64,000 nt of DNA from Rosettibacter primus (GTDB taxonomy: Bacteria > Bacteroidota > Ignavibacteria > Ignavibacteriales > Melioribacteraceae): positions 99,550 through 163,549 of the forward strand of contig NZ_JAYKGK010000007.1 of the NCBI RefSeq assembly GCF_036860675.1, written 5' to 3'. The notes under the pieces were generated by a model, which worked only from the letters and a program-made list of their open reading frames with translations, did no database searches and was not told where the DNA came from. Below are positions 1 through 8,754 of this stretch, piece by piece; positions within the stretch are counted from its first letter, which is position 1, and each line of letters begins with the position of its first letter. A program made the translations under genes and the position numbers.

Positions 1-699
1 GTATTTTTCAATACACAATTTTATTATCAAAATATAAAAGCATGGAACGTTTGGTTCCCGGATTCCGCACTCTGGAAAAATTTGAATGTTCAAGCACCTA
101 ACAGGTCTCAACTTGTTTCTTCTTATGTGAATAATCCAAACCCTGGCTATCTAAGAGGATTTGAAATTGAATGGCAAACAAACTTCTGGTATCTGCCAAA
201 GCCATTTAACTCTCTGGTTTTAAATATTAATTATACAAGAACATGGTCTAAGATGGATTATCTGATTATAGAAAATATTGATTCTGTTGCTGGCAGCGGT
301 ATAAAACAGCGTCATTTTTATCTAACAAAATCAAGAATTTATTCAGGCAGATTACTCCATCAGGCAGACCATATTCTTAATATTGCTATCGGTGTTGATT
401 ACAAAGGTTTTTCAGGAAGAATATCTTATAATTTGAAAGATGCTGTAACATCTTATGTTGGTGTTAGACCCGAAGAAGATCAGCTGACAACTGCTATTCA
501 TAAATGGGATTTAACTTTGCAACAAAAACTTCCTATAGATGGATTAAGTATTGCATTTAATGGTATTAATTTATTCCGTAAACCAATAAAAACTTACAGA
601 GATTTTCGCAGACCAAATACAACTGAAATTATATCGAATTTAGCTTCAACTACTTACAGTCCAACTTTTTATGAAATTTCTCTAAGATATAGTTTGTAA
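1..699 (+). CDS. TonB-dependent receptor, C-terminal part (5'-truncated by the window)
   Basis: The frame is open from base 1, so the gene starts before the window and only about 232 C-terminal residues are present. The sequence alternates polar and aromatic residues as outer-membrane beta-barrel strands do. It has the family's late NGINLFRKP segment and ends in the strand FYEISLRYSL, a typical terminal barrel strand for insertion by the BAM complex. TonB receptors import large or scarce nutrients such as oligosaccharides. The neighbouring secreted glycan-active enzymes suggest a saccharide substrate, but that is inference. The plug domain and TonB box are not visible, so the substrate class cannot be read from this fragment. 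Confidence 0.8.
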   Translation, partial: VFFNTQFYYQNIKAWNVWFPDSALWKNLNVQAPNRSQLVSSYVNNPNPGYLRGFEIEWQTNFWYLPKPFNSLVLNINYTRTWSKMDYLIIENIDSVAGSGIKQRHFYLTKSRIYSGRLLHQADHILNIAIGVDYKGFSGRISYNLKDAVTSYVGVRPEEDQLTTAIHKWDLTLQQKLPIDGLSIAFNGINLFRKPIKTYRDFRRPNTTEIISNLASTTYSPTFYEISLRYSL

Positions 700-808
700 A
701 TAATTTATTATTAAATAATAAGCGGAGGAGGAATGCTATAAAATATTTGATCTAATTCTTACACTGTAACAACAAATTAACTTAATAACAAAATAATAGG
801 AGGTAACC

Positions 809-2548
809 ATGAAGAACTTTGTAAAATTTATACTTGTCTTAATTCTCTTTATTACAGGAACTTCGATAGCACAAAACCTAAGTGATTATATTGAAGAATT
901 TAGAGGAGATACTGCGGTTGTAAAACCGGGGGATAATACACTATATGGTGCAATTGTATATGATAGTGCTCCCCCAGCAGGAAGAGTTTATCTTTTGAAA
1001 AAGAACGAAGTTTATAGTTTGGCAAGCAATCCTACAACAAGCGACCAGATACACACGAGAATTATCGGCGAGGACAATAGACCACTTGTAACTAATAAAG
1101 ATGCTGAGTCTCATCCACCTGTAATTTGCGGTTCTGGAACAAATACAGGTGGTATCAATTTTGGCGGTGATGTTACTGTAAAAAATGTGAATATGATTCC
1201 TGCTTCAGCTACAAATAATCTTGGATGGACATTCTTCTGGGGTTCTAAAGAGGGTTGCACTGTTACTTTGGAAAATTGTTTGTTTGAAAGAACCAGATGG
1301 GTCTTTGTTGCTTCAAATCAAGTAGAAGGTACTAAATTGTATATCAATGGCTGCTACTTTGTTAATATGAGCGGACAGCCCTGCAGACGTAATGGCGGTG
1401 TTTATGATAATGTTGAACACAACACTGATGTAATCTGGGTAGAAAATAGTACTCATGTTATGGGTCAAGGAATGTTGTATAAATTTAGAAACTATCCTGT
1501 AAAAGAAGTCTTTGTTAATCATAATACATTTGTTAATTGTGCAGGAATTGTTTTCGAAAATCAGGGTTATGTAAGCAATATGATTATTGCTAACAATATC
1601 TTTGTTAATAGCAACATGCAACCATATTGTCCATCATTAGACCTTAGCGAAACCGACCTAGATTTGCAACCAACAGGATTAATTAATGTTAGAGATTTGC
1701 CAGCAGATTATGAACAGGTTGATAGAAAAGTATTGGTTACAAATAATAATGCTTACTGGGATAGCTATTTTGCTGATATGCATCAGGTTCTTGCACAGAG
1801 AAAGACAAATAACACCGACCAATGGTTTTCTCAAATGATTAGAATGAATGCACGCACTCAGGCTATGTTCGATGATAATCAAAAATATCCTTACTTAGTA
1901 GAAGGTAACTGGTATTCGGTTGACCCACAATTTAACAACCCAAACGATTTGTTCAGTGCAGCTATAAAATCAGAAATAAGAGAATTCTGCTTGAACACAG
2001 TTGATACAACTAATAGTACTGCAGTATTGAATTTATGGAGAAAAGTTTATAGTGAAGCTGAATATCCTCATGTTTCTGACTGGCCAATTCCGATTGATTT
2101 ATCATATACAAATGCAACATTGTTAACAGCTGGTTTGGGTGGTTTCCCACTTGGAGACTTAAATTGGTTCCCAGAGAAGAAAGCTCAGTGGCTTGCACAA
2201 AGAGATGCTGAAATTGCAACATTGAAAAATGCCTTGAACAAAGGTCAATTACCAACTAATGTTGAAACAGCTGAAATTATACCAACTGATTTCAATGTTT
2301 ATCAGAATTATCCAAATCCATTTAACCCTACAACAACAATTTCTTATGATTTGCCAAAATCTGGTAATGTAATTATTAAAGTATATAATCTCCTTGGTAA
2401 GGAAGTAGCTACTTTGTATAATGGATTCCAGCAGGCAGGAAATCATAAAGTTAAATTTGATGCAAGCAGCCTCTCAAGTGGTGTTTATGTCTATTCTGTA
2501 CAATTCGGAAATAATACTATTTCGAAAAAGATGATTCTCATGAAGTAA
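809..2548 (+). CDS. Secreted right-handed beta-helix protein with T9SS C-terminal sorting domain
   Basis: This 579-residue protein starts with a signal peptide of about 21 residues (MKNFVKFILVLILFITGTSIAQ). Residues about 100-290 contain repeated short strands rich in Asn and Val (for example VKNVNMIP, VTLENCLFE, VFVNHNTFVN, MIIANNIFVN), typical of pectate-lyase-like parallel beta-helices. Residues about 498-579 form a T9SS type A sorting domain beginning at YQNYPNPFNP and ending KKMILMK, so it should be secreted and cell-surface attached. No catalytic residues of a known lyase family could be assigned. A strong Shine-Dalgarno (AGGAGG at 798-803) fixes the ATG start. A glycan-binding or glycan-cleaving role is inferred from fold and neighbours. 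Confidence 0.75.
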   Translation: MKNFVKFILVLILFITGTSIAQNLSDYIEEFRGDTAVVKPGDNTLYGAIVYDSAPPAGRVYLLKKNEVYSLASNPTTSDQIHTRIIGEDNRPLVTNKDAESHPPVICGSGTNTGGINFGGDVTVKNVNMIPASATNNLGWTFFWGSKEGCTVTLENCLFERTRWVFVASNQVEGTKLYINGCYFVNMSGQPCRRNGGVYDNVEHNTDVIWVENSTHVMGQGMLYKFRNYPVKEVFVNHNTFVNCAGIVFENQGYVSNMIIANNIFVNSNMQPYCPSLDLSETDLDLQPTGLINVRDLPADYEQVDRKVLVTNNNAYWDSYFADMHQVLAQRKTNNTDQWFSQMIRMNARTQAMFDDNQKYPYLVEGNWYSVDPQFNNPNDLFSAAIKSEIREFCLNTVDTTNSTAVLNLWRKVYSEAEYPHVSDWPIPIDLSYTNATLLTAGLGGFPLGDLNWFPEKKAQWLAQRDAEIATLKNALNKGQLPTNVETAEIIPTDFNVYQNYPNPFNPTTTISYDLPKSGNVIIKVYNLLGKEVATLYNGFQQAGNHKVKFDASSLSSGVYVYSVQFGNNTISKKMILMK

Positions 2549-2576
2549 TCTAATTATTCTTTATCTATACTTTTTA

Positions 2577-2616
2577 AGTGGAAGTGTTCGAATAGAATGC
2601 TTCCACTAATTTTTTA
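2577..2616 (+). terminator. Rho-independent terminator after the beta-helix gene
   Basis: A 13-bp stem (AGTGGAAGTGTTC paired with GAATGCTTCCACT, two G-U pairs in RNA) closes a 5-nt loop and is followed by a T-rich run (AATTTTTTAT). It lies 28 bases after the stop codon and separates this gene from the esterase gene downstream. Confidence 0.85.
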
Positions 2617-2766
2617 TGAAAAATTTCTGCTTACATGAATTTCAATGTGTTTTGGTTGACTTCAAATTATACATTCTATTATATGATTTATATGCTAACC
2701 ACATAAGCTGCAAAGTTATTAATGCTATAATTCATTATTTTTAATAATTATGTAAAAGATATAAAA

Positions 2767-4296
2767 ATGAAGAGAATAATTTTCTTGATGTTTTTTTTGA
2801 CAATAATATTTTTTTGTAATAATTATTCACAGGAATTGCCTTTATCTTATGAAGTGGAAAACACAGGGAAAAATTGTTCGCTTCCTCCATTGCCTTCTTT
2901 TAATGAACTTCCTGTAATTAAAACTTTGCCTGACCCCTTTATGTGGTCTGATAGCTCAAAAGGCAGGATTAAGAGTTTTGAAGATTGGCGCTGCAGAAGA
3001 GCAGAAATTGGGGCTCAAATTCAATATTATGAAACTGGCTTAAAACCAGCTCCGCCTGATACTTTATTGGCTGAATTTTCTGCTGACAGTACTTTAATTG
3101 TTACAATAATTCAAAATGGCGATACACTTGTTTTAACATCTAAAATTACATTTCCAAAAGGAGAAGGTCCTTTCCCAGCTGTGATTGGTATTGGATTTGG
3201 CACAGGAAGTTTACCCTCAGATATTTTCACAACCCGAGGAATTGCTACAATTCAATATAGATTCTGGGAATTAGCTCCATGGGGCTTTGATGTTAAGAGA
3301 GGAACAGGGGGATTTTACAAACTTTTTCCAGATTCAAAAGTTGGATTCTTTACAGCCTGGGCATGGGGTGTTAGTAGAATTATTGATGGGTTAGAAAAAA
3401 CACTTGCTTCAAAAATTAATTTAAAACGACTGGCAATTACAGGCTGTTCATTTGCAGGCAAAATTGCTCTATTTTCTTCTGCATTCGATGAACGTATAGC
3501 ATTGACAATTGCTCAGGAACCTGGCGGAGGTGGCGATGCAGCATGGCGTGTAACAGAAACTTTGAGTGGAAGCAGAGAAACTCTTCGTAATGCTCAAGGA
3601 GCACCATGGTATCACCAAGACCTGCGTTTATTCAACAATGCAGTAAATAAATTACCATTCGACCATCACGAGTTAATGGCTATGATTGCTCCAAGAGCCT
3701 TATTTGTTCTCGGAAATCCTGATTATGAGTGGCTGGCAGAAGAATCTGGTCATGTAGCTTGTAAAGCTGCTCATGAAGTCTGGAAAGCACTTGGGGTTCC
3801 TGATAGATTTGGTTTTTCCAAGATTGGAGGTCATAATCATTGCCAATTGCCGGAAATTCAAAGACCTGAAGTTGTTGCTTTTGTAGAAAAGTTTTTACTT
3901 GATAAAAAAGATGTTAATACAAACATTGAACGCAGTCCTTATAATCCAGATTTGTCTAAATGGATTACATGGACTACACCGCAACTTTCTTTTACTTCTC
4001 CAACTTCTGTAGATGAAATGAATAATGTTATAGATAAATTTGAACTTGTTCAAAACTATCCCAATCCATTCAATCCAAGTACAAAAATCTCATTTAGAAT
4101 TCTTAAGAGTTCAAAAGTAACATTGAAAGTTTACGATATTCTTGGACGAATTATTGATACTTTAATCAATGAAGAAAAAAATCCAGGAGAATATTCAATT
4201 GATTATACTCCCCCTACAATATCATCGGGAACTTTATTCTACCAGTTATATACTGACTACGGTGTTGTAAGTAAGAAAATGATTTATATGAAGTAA
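2767..4296 (+). CDS. CE15-type 4-O-methyl-glucuronoyl methylesterase with T9SS sorting domain
   Basis: This 509-residue alpha/beta hydrolase has a signal peptide of about 21 residues. CE15 glucuronoyl esterases cleave the ester between lignin alcohols and glucuronic acid on xylan. The family nucleophile motif is present as GCSFAGK with Ser228. Glu251 in QEPGGGGDAAWR lies 23 residues later, the spacing known in the family, and the histidine motif GGHNHCQ (His356/His358) supplies the acid-base residue. A linker precedes a T9SS domain (about 430-509) starting NYPNPFNPSTK. It is 470 bases upstream of nothing but its own operon partners: a parvulin gene follows after 26-38 bases and GH9 after that, suggesting a xylan/cellulose degradation unit. 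Confidence 0.88.
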   Translation: MKRIIFLMFFLTIIFFCNNYSQELPLSYEVENTGKNCSLPPLPSFNELPVIKTLPDPFMWSDSSKGRIKSFEDWRCRRAEIGAQIQYYETGLKPAPPDTLLAEFSADSTLIVTIIQNGDTLVLTSKITFPKGEGPFPAVIGIGFGTGSLPSDIFTTRGIATIQYRFWELAPWGFDVKRGTGGFYKLFPDSKVGFFTAWAWGVSRIIDGLEKTLASKINLKRLAITGCSFAGKIALFSSAFDERIALTIAQEPGGGGDAAWRVTETLSGSRETLRNAQGAPWYHQDLRLFNNAVNKLPFDHHELMAMIAPRALFVLGNPDYEWLAEESGHVACKAAHEVWKALGVPDRFGFSKIGGHNHCQLPEIQRPEVVAFVEKFLLDKKDVNTNIERSPYNPDLSKWITWTTPQLSFTSPTSVDEMNNVIDKFELVQNYPNPFNPSTKISFRILKSSKVTLKVYDILGRIIDTLINEEKNPGEYSIDYTPPTISSGTLFYQLYTDYGVVSKKMIYMK

Positions 4297-4334
4297 TACC
4301 ATTATTTTGTAGAATTAAATTAGTGAGTCTCCTA

Positions 4335-6101
4335 ATGAATAAACTTAAGTTTATTAAAAGTTTTAAAATATTTGTTGTGCTATTCTTCTTGTCATCAAAA
4401 TTAATTGCACAAGTAAGTGACACTAATAGCATTGTAGCAAAAGTGGGGGAAAATTTTGTAATAAGTTTTTCAGACCTGCATAATTATGTTCTTGAATATT
4501 TCTATAATAAAATTTTCTTGAATGAAAAATCAAAAGGCTATATTCCTGCATTAAATCGTATTGTGAATAACAGATTAAAAGTATTTGATTTTTTTGAAAG
4601 GAATCTACATAAAGAAAAAAATTTACTGAAAAATATTAATCGAGCTATTAATGAAGAGTTATATAATGAATATTATAATTTGAAATATGCAGATAAATAT
4701 GTTACAGATTCTGCTATACACAAAGTTTATCGAATGATGGATAGGATAGTCAATTACAGAAATATTCTTCTTAATAAAACTTATGATATGCCGCAAACAT
4801 TGATAGATTCTTTAAGAAATTTAGCTTATTTACTGAAAAAGAAATTAGAAGAAGGAGAAGATTTTGGAAAACTTGCAGAAATTTATTCGGATGATGAACT
4901 AACAAATAAAAATGGTGGTATTGCCGCTCCAATTGACTGGAAAAAAAGTTTAATGTCAGAAATAAATAATATTGTTTTTCATCTTCCAGAAGGCTCGATT
5001 AGAATAATTGAAACATCGCAATCTTTTTACATTATCAAAGTTTATGAAATAAAGAAAATAGAAGTAGAACCACTCGAAAAAGTAAAAGATGAAATACGAA
5101 CTGCTCTTAGACAGGCTTTTTCTTATCTCAGTATAAAAGATTTTGAAGAAGAACAAAAAAAATTAATTGATGAAAACAAAATAAAATGGAATGAATCTGC
5201 AGTTGAACAAATTGTCAAGTGGTCGAAAACTCCCCACTTTTACGAGAGTGCATATAAAGACACAATTGTGACCGCTATTTCGAAAGGGAAAAATTTTACA
5301 ATTTTAACGGCTCCTAAATACAGAGTAGATTTGAAAAAATTTTTACAAATTTTAGAAGATGTTTTAATAATGGGACGGTCATCAATTATAAAAGATCAAG
5401 ATGTGAAGAATTTTATTATAGAAGCACTTAAGATAGAAGCTGTTGCAAAAAAGGCAAAACAACTTGGACTCGAGAAAAAAGTTATGAATCCTTATCTGAA
5501 AAGTAATTTCATGGTAGATGAAATTGTAAAACTGTATGATAAGGAAGTAATTGATAAACAAATTCCAGAACCGAATGAGAATGCCTTGAAAAAATTTTAT
5601 GAAAGCAATAAGGATTCACTTTATTATCAATTAGCAAAAGTTAATATCTACCTGATAGTTTCAGATGATACGGTTACAATAAATAAATTCAAAGAAGATT
5701 ATAAAAATGGAGTCCCTTTTGAAAAGTTAGACAAAAGAGTTTTTGTGAAAAGATTTATTCGTAAAAAAACAGGTGAAATAGTTTCTGAAAATACAAATGA
5801 AAAACCTTTGCTAAGTGAAGCAGCATTTAATATGAATCAGGATGAAGTGTTAGGGCCAATTGAATATCGTGAAAATGAAAACGAAACAAAGTATGCTTTA
5901 ATTAAATGTGTTTACAAAAGAGATGAAAAACAATTAACCTTTGATGATGTGAAAGATAAAATTAAAAATGATTTTATAAATTATTACAAAGAACAAATTT
6001 CGAAAGAACTCATCAATCAATTAAGAAATAAGTATGGTGTAAAAATTTATGATGATATTTTGAAAACGAAATTATTGTCATTGGGTATAGTATTAAATTA
6101 A
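4335..6101 (+). CDS. Periplasmic parvulin-type peptidyl-prolyl isomerase (SurA/PpiC-like)
   Basis: About 588 residues with an N-terminal signal peptide (MNKLKFIKSFKIFVVLFFLSS...). A PpiC/rotamase domain at about 160-250 shows the EEGEDFGKLAEIYSDD and KNGG elements. A second, weaker rotamase-like segment lies at about 430-530. Parvulins isomerise proline bonds and help fold outer-membrane or secreted proteins in the periplasm. It sits between two secreted carbohydrate enzymes, so a dedicated folding role for them is possible but unproven. An in-frame GTG at 4323 would add four residues. Neither start has a clear Shine-Dalgarno, and the ATG gives the better signal peptide. Confidence 0.78.
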   Translation: MNKLKFIKSFKIFVVLFFLSSKLIAQVSDTNSIVAKVGENFVISFSDLHNYVLEYFYNKIFLNEKSKGYIPALNRIVNNRLKVFDFFERNLHKEKNLLKNINRAINEELYNEYYNLKYADKYVTDSAIHKVYRMMDRIVNYRNILLNKTYDMPQTLIDSLRNLAYLLKKKLEEGEDFGKLAEIYSDDELTNKNGGIAAPIDWKKSLMSEINNIVFHLPEGSIRIIETSQSFYIIKVYEIKKIEVEPLEKVKDEIRTALRQAFSYLSIKDFEEEQKKLIDENKIKWNESAVEQIVKWSKTPHFYESAYKDTIVTAISKGKNFTILTAPKYRVDLKKFLQILEDVLIMGRSSIIKDQDVKNFIIEALKIEAVAKKAKQLGLEKKVMNPYLKSNFMVDEIVKLYDKEVIDKQIPEPNENALKKFYESNKDSLYYQLAKVNIYLIVSDDTVTINKFKEDYKNGVPFEKLDKRVFVKRFIRKKTGEIVSENTNEKPLLSEAAFNMNQDEVLGPIEYRENENETKYALIKCVYKRDEKQLTFDDVKDKIKNDFINYYKEQISKELINQLRNKYGVKIYDDILKTKLLSLGIVLN

Positions 6102-6145
6102 TTTTATATACATTATCAATAAATAAAGCTATAAAGGTGATAGTT

Positions 6146-8695
6146 ATGAAGAACACTAATGTAAAATCCAATTATTTTGTTCTATTGGTATGTTTCTTAA
6201 TAGTTGTTTTTTCTTCAAAAGTATTTTCGCAAAAATTAACTCTTAATGATTTAGACTATTTTGAATCGAGAGGATTTGATGTTTTTGTTTTCAGTAATCA
6301 ATACACAGGATTTTTCTTTGATGAAAAAACGGCTGGTATTGAATTTATTCATCATGGAGTCCGCACAGCAACTGGAGGAGGAGTGAGATTAAGACATACT
6401 CCAGAACAATGGGATTTAGTTCCTATGCTTCATGAAAGAAAAGTTGATAAAAAAAATAACAGTGTAGAAATTACTCTCAGATATAAAGATTATAATTTTG
6501 ACTCAAAGATTTTAGTCAAAGGAACAAATGATGGATTAAACATTAGTGTTTTTCTTGATAATCCTTTGCCTAAAGAACTGGAAGGACATGCGGGATTTAA
6601 TATTGAGTTTTTGCCTTCTGCTTATTTTGAAAAAACTTATTTGGTTGATAATAGAGTTGGAATATTTCCATTGTATCCATCTGGACCAGTAGAAGTTAAA
6701 CCAATTAAAGAAAAGATTCCACAGTTTGCAGGACACAATACTTTTGATGACAGAGGACGTAATGAATTTGTAGAACCAGAGCCAATTGCTGAAGGCTCTG
6801 AGATAGTGTTAGCTCCAGAAGATGCTGAACGCCGAATTCAAATAAGTTCATTGCTTGGGAAACTAATGCTGTTTGATGGCCGCAATGTTGCTCAAAATGG
6901 ATGGTTTGTTGTTAGAAGTTTAATTCCATCAAATACTAAAGGCAAAGTAGTAGAGTGGAACATTAAAGCATCAACAATTCAAAATTGGATTCGAAAACCA
7001 AACATAACTTATTCTCAAGTGGGATATCATCCCTCTCAAAAAAAATATGCAATTATTGAACTTGATAAGAATGATAAATTTCAGAAATCTGTTTCCCTTT
7101 ACAAATTATTACCTACAGGACAGTTAATTGAGGTTCTTAATAGTCCTGTAAGATCATGGGGTAAGTTTCTTCGTTATCAGTATGGTATATTTGATTTTAG
7201 TTCAGTTCGTGATACAGGTTTATATGTTATTAAATATGGAGAACAATTAACCAAACCAATTTCAATTAATAAAAGAATATATAATGATGTATGGCACTTA
7301 ACACTTGGCCAATTTTTCCCTGTTCAAATGGACCATATGTTTGTTAACGAAGCTTATCGAGTTTGGCATGGATTACCATATCAGGATGATGCTCTTCAAG
7401 CTCCTACAAACTATGTTCATTTTGACCTTTATAATATGGATTCATCTACTTATACGAAATACAAACCATTTGAAAGAATTCCTGGATTAGCAGTTGGTGG
7501 CTGGTTTGATGCTGGAGATTTTGATATTGAAACTCGTTCTCATTGTAGTGTTGTTCTCAGTCTGGTAGATACATGGGAATCATTTAAATTAACTTATGAC
7601 CAAACTTTTGTTGATAAAAAAACAAAATATGTCGATATACGAAGACCTGATGGTGTACCTGATTTATTGCAGCAAATTGAACATGGTACTTTGCAATTAG
7701 TTGCACAACAAAAAAATGTAGGACATGCAGTTCGTGGAATAATTGTAGGCAACTTGCACCAATATCATCATCTTGGAGATGCATCTACAATAACTGATAA
7801 TTTACCTTACAATCCATCATTAAAACCCTATGAAAGGGATGAACATTCAAGTGGTACTATGGACGACAGGTGGGTCTTTACAATTAGAATGCCCTGGTTG
7901 AATTATTATTCTGCTGCAGCTTTATCTGCAGCTTATCGCGCGCTGAAAGATTATAATAAAGAACTTGCAGAAGATGCATTAAAACAGGCAATTAAAGCAT
8001 GGGAATTTGAACAATCTGATTCACTTCACAAATTCGAAAGACAGGATGAATTCTTCAGACAGAATACCGATTTGCTTGCAGCTTTAGAATTATATAAATC
8101 AACTGGTGATACAGTTTATAAAAATTACTTTCTAAAAAAATTGTGGAAGAGTCTAAATGATACAACAATTGTATGGAATATGTCCATAGCATCAAGAGCG
8201 TTGAATAGTATGGATATTGATTACAAAAACAGATTAAAACCATATGTTGAAAAATATAAAAGTTCACTTGAAGCCCTCAATAAAGCGAACCCATATGGAG
8301 TTCCATTGGAAACAAGAGGTTGGGGTTCAAATCATATTATAATTAACTGGGCTACAACTAATTACTTCTTATATAAATCGTTCCCGGAATTAATTGATCC
8401 CGAATATGTTTTCAAAGGATTAAATTATATTTTTGGTTGTCATCCATATTCAAATATTTCTTTTGTTTCTGGTGTAGGTGTTCACTCGAAAAAGACAGCT
8501 TATGGAAGTAACAGAGCAGATTTCACTTTTATAGCTGGAGGTGTTGTTCCTGGGTTATTGATTTTGAAACCAGATTTTCCGGAAAACAAAGAAGATTGGC
8601 CGTTTTTATGGGGAGAAAATGAATATACAATAAGTATTGCTGCTTCCTATATTTTCTTAGCTAATGCTGTTAATGAAATTGTTAATTCGAATTAA
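6146..8695 (+). CDS. Glycoside hydrolase family 9 (endoglucanase-type), secreted
   Basis: 849 residues with a signal peptide ending near VFSQ. After a long N-terminal beta-rich region (about 30-280), a CelD-type immunoglobulin-like domain starts near YSQVGYHPSQKKY. The (alpha/alpha)6 GH9 domain follows, with GGWFDAGDFDIE (Asp455 and Asp458, catalytic base region) and the C-terminal acid Glu826 in WGENEYTIS. GH9 enzymes cleave beta-1,4-glucans with inversion. The start was placed at 6146 because AAAGGTGA (6133-6140) is correctly spaced; a GTG at 6137 lies inside that site. There is no T9SS domain, unlike the esterase two genes upstream. The N-terminal 250 residues are not explained by the GH9 family and could be an extra binding module. 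Confidence 0.87.
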   Translation: MKNTNVKSNYFVLLVCFLIVVFSSKVFSQKLTLNDLDYFESRGFDVFVFSNQYTGFFFDEKTAGIEFIHHGVRTATGGGVRLRHTPEQWDLVPMLHERKVDKKNNSVEITLRYKDYNFDSKILVKGTNDGLNISVFLDNPLPKELEGHAGFNIEFLPSAYFEKTYLVDNRVGIFPLYPSGPVEVKPIKEKIPQFAGHNTFDDRGRNEFVEPEPIAEGSEIVLAPEDAERRIQISSLLGKLMLFDGRNVAQNGWFVVRSLIPSNTKGKVVEWNIKASTIQNWIRKPNITYSQVGYHPSQKKYAIIELDKNDKFQKSVSLYKLLPTGQLIEVLNSPVRSWGKFLRYQYGIFDFSSVRDTGLYVIKYGEQLTKPISINKRIYNDVWHLTLGQFFPVQMDHMFVNEAYRVWHGLPYQDDALQAPTNYVHFDLYNMDSSTYTKYKPFERIPGLAVGGWFDAGDFDIETRSHCSVVLSLVDTWESFKLTYDQTFVDKKTKYVDIRRPDGVPDLLQQIEHGTLQLVAQQKNVGHAVRGIIVGNLHQYHHLGDASTITDNLPYNPSLKPYERDEHSSGTMDDRWVFTIRMPWLNYYSAAALSAAYRALKDYNKELAEDALKQAIKAWEFEQSDSLHKFERQDEFFRQNTDLLAALELYKSTGDTVYKNYFLKKLWKSLNDTTIVWNMSIASRALNSMDIDYKNRLKPYVEKYKSSLEALNKANPYGVPLETRGWGSNHIIINWATTNYFLYKSFPELIDPEYVFKGLNYIFGCHPYSNISFVSGVGVHSKKTAYGSNRADFTFIAGGVVPGLLILKPDFPENKEDWPFLWGENEYTISIAASYIFLANAVNEIVNSN

Positions 8696-8754
8696 TTATA
8701 TAATTTGCTTTTACAAAATTTTATGTATTCTTAAATGATATAACAGGGAATATA

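Noticed and set aside
733..741. A ribosome-site-like GGAGGAGG followed by ATG CTA TAA (a two-codon frame) after the TonB receptor gene
   Set aside because: Too short to be meaningful; no conservation or structure supports a regulatory minigene.
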